5,908 nt of DNA from Candidatus Woesearchaeota archaeon (GTDB taxonomy: Archaea > Nanobdellota > Nanobdellia > Woesearchaeales > WJIZ01): positions 1 to 5,908 of the forward strand of contig JAGVXW010000069.1 in NCBI GenBank assembly GCA_018303575.1, read 5' to 3'. The translations under genes and the position numbers were made by a program. Below the pieces are notes generated by a model, which was not told the DNA's origin, did no database searches, and saw only the letters and a program-made list of their open reading frames with translations. Below, one piece after another: positions 5,705-5,908 of the stretch. Positions within the stretch are counted from its first letter, which is position 1; every line of letters starts with the position of its first letter.

Positions 5705-5864
5705 GGATTCTTTTATCATTCCAAGAGCAATTAGCGCCAGTTTCATTAATTTCACTTTTGCTGGAAACTTTCCGGTTTTGAGAGCCAAATTCCGAAATCG
5801 CTTTATATGCAGTATCTCCGCAGCTGATTAATTTCTAGAAAGTAGAGTCTTAAAAATCGAAAAG
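5705..5864. other. Gene-free stretch before the last gene
   Basis: No ORF of interest was found on either strand. It contains a possible TATA box, TTTATATG at 5802–5809, with CCGAAATCG just upstream, which could give a start near 5830 and act as an upstream promoter of the edge gene or of a short RNA. A weak inverted repeat (CCAG at 5737–5740, CTGG at 5761–5764) is also present. Nothing else stands out. Confidence 0.35.
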
Positions 5865-5872
5865 TTTATATA
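5865..5872 (+). promoter_or_regulatory. TATA box of the gene at the window edge
   Basis: TTTATATA preceded by CGAAAAG, a good BRE-like element. The ATG at 5897 is 32 nt from its first base, similar to the other genes. The spacer between box and start is built of AT-rich 11-nt repeats. Confidence 0.6.
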
Positions 5873-5898
5873 TTTAATATATATTTGATATATATCAT
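5868..5898 (+). repeat. 11-nt tandem repeats between TATA box and start codon
   Basis: Two near-identical units, ATATATTTAAT and ATATATTTGAT, are followed by a partial ATATATCAT that runs into the ATG. The period is about one helical turn. GATATATATC (5887–5896), a perfect 10-bp palindrome, lies directly before the start codon and could be an operator. AT-rich sequence makes chance repeats more likely. Confidence 0.5.
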
Positions 5899-5908
5899 GG
5901 CACGTATC
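5897..5908 (+). CDS. Start of a gene cut by the window edge
   Basis: Only ATG GCA CGT ATC (Met-Ala-Arg-Ile) is visible. The call rests on the strong BRE/TATA arrangement 32 nt upstream, which matches the leaderless spacing of the other genes. The product cannot be identified. Confidence 0.5.

Noticed and set aside
1..5908. CRISPR arrays, insertion sequences, attachment sites
   Set aside because: No spaced direct repeats of CRISPR type, transposase ORF or terminal inverted repeats were seen, and the tRNA-His 3' end is not duplicated as far as I could read.

Overview
The window looks archaeal. Nearly every gene start lies 27–32 nt after the first base of a TTTATAWA-type TATA box, the pattern of leaderless archaeal mRNAs. 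The genes include an archaeal-type PRPP synthetase and a TrmB-family regulator. The tRNA-His gene encodes G-1 opposite C73 and has no CCA, which also fits. I cannot name the lineage; a DPANN or euryarchaeal genome fits, but this is inference.

Left part (1–2666, all minus strand): prs (PRPP synthetase) has its own promoter. Downstream is a second promoter (TATA at 1759–1766) that would drive, in order, an 11-codon leader ORF with tandem His codons, a small hairpin, tRNA-His(GTG), hisG (ATP phosphoribosyltransferase) and hisC (histidinol-phosphate aminotransferase, cut by the window edge). Prs makes the PRPP that HisG uses, and HisG starts the pathway in which HisC acts later, so this is a compact histidine module. 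The hisG N-terminus appears frameshifted near an A4 run: the conserved first strand (IVVPKN) is in frame with the rest of the gene but has no start codon in that frame.

Middle (2719–4998, plus strand): an unrecognised 487-aa acidic, proline-rich protein diverges from prs across a self-complementary TATA box. It is followed by a 241-aa TrmB-like regulator. A perfect 7+7 inverted repeat (GTTACTT/AAGTAAC) sits just upstream of the regulator's TATA box. One half of that repeat, GAAGTAAC, recurs at almost the same position in the his promoter.

Right part (5083–5908, plus strand): an A+T-rich stretch holds a small two-TM, coiled-coil protein, then a basic helical ORF that may be its frameshifted tail or a separate small protein. 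About 190 nt follow without a gene. At the edge is the start of another gene, whose promoter carries 11-nt tandem repeats up to the start codon.

The most notable signal is the possible histidine-responsive leader: a short His-His ORF with leaderless spacing, a start codon that can pair with downstream RNA, a hairpin, and a tRNA-His gene ahead of hisG-hisC.
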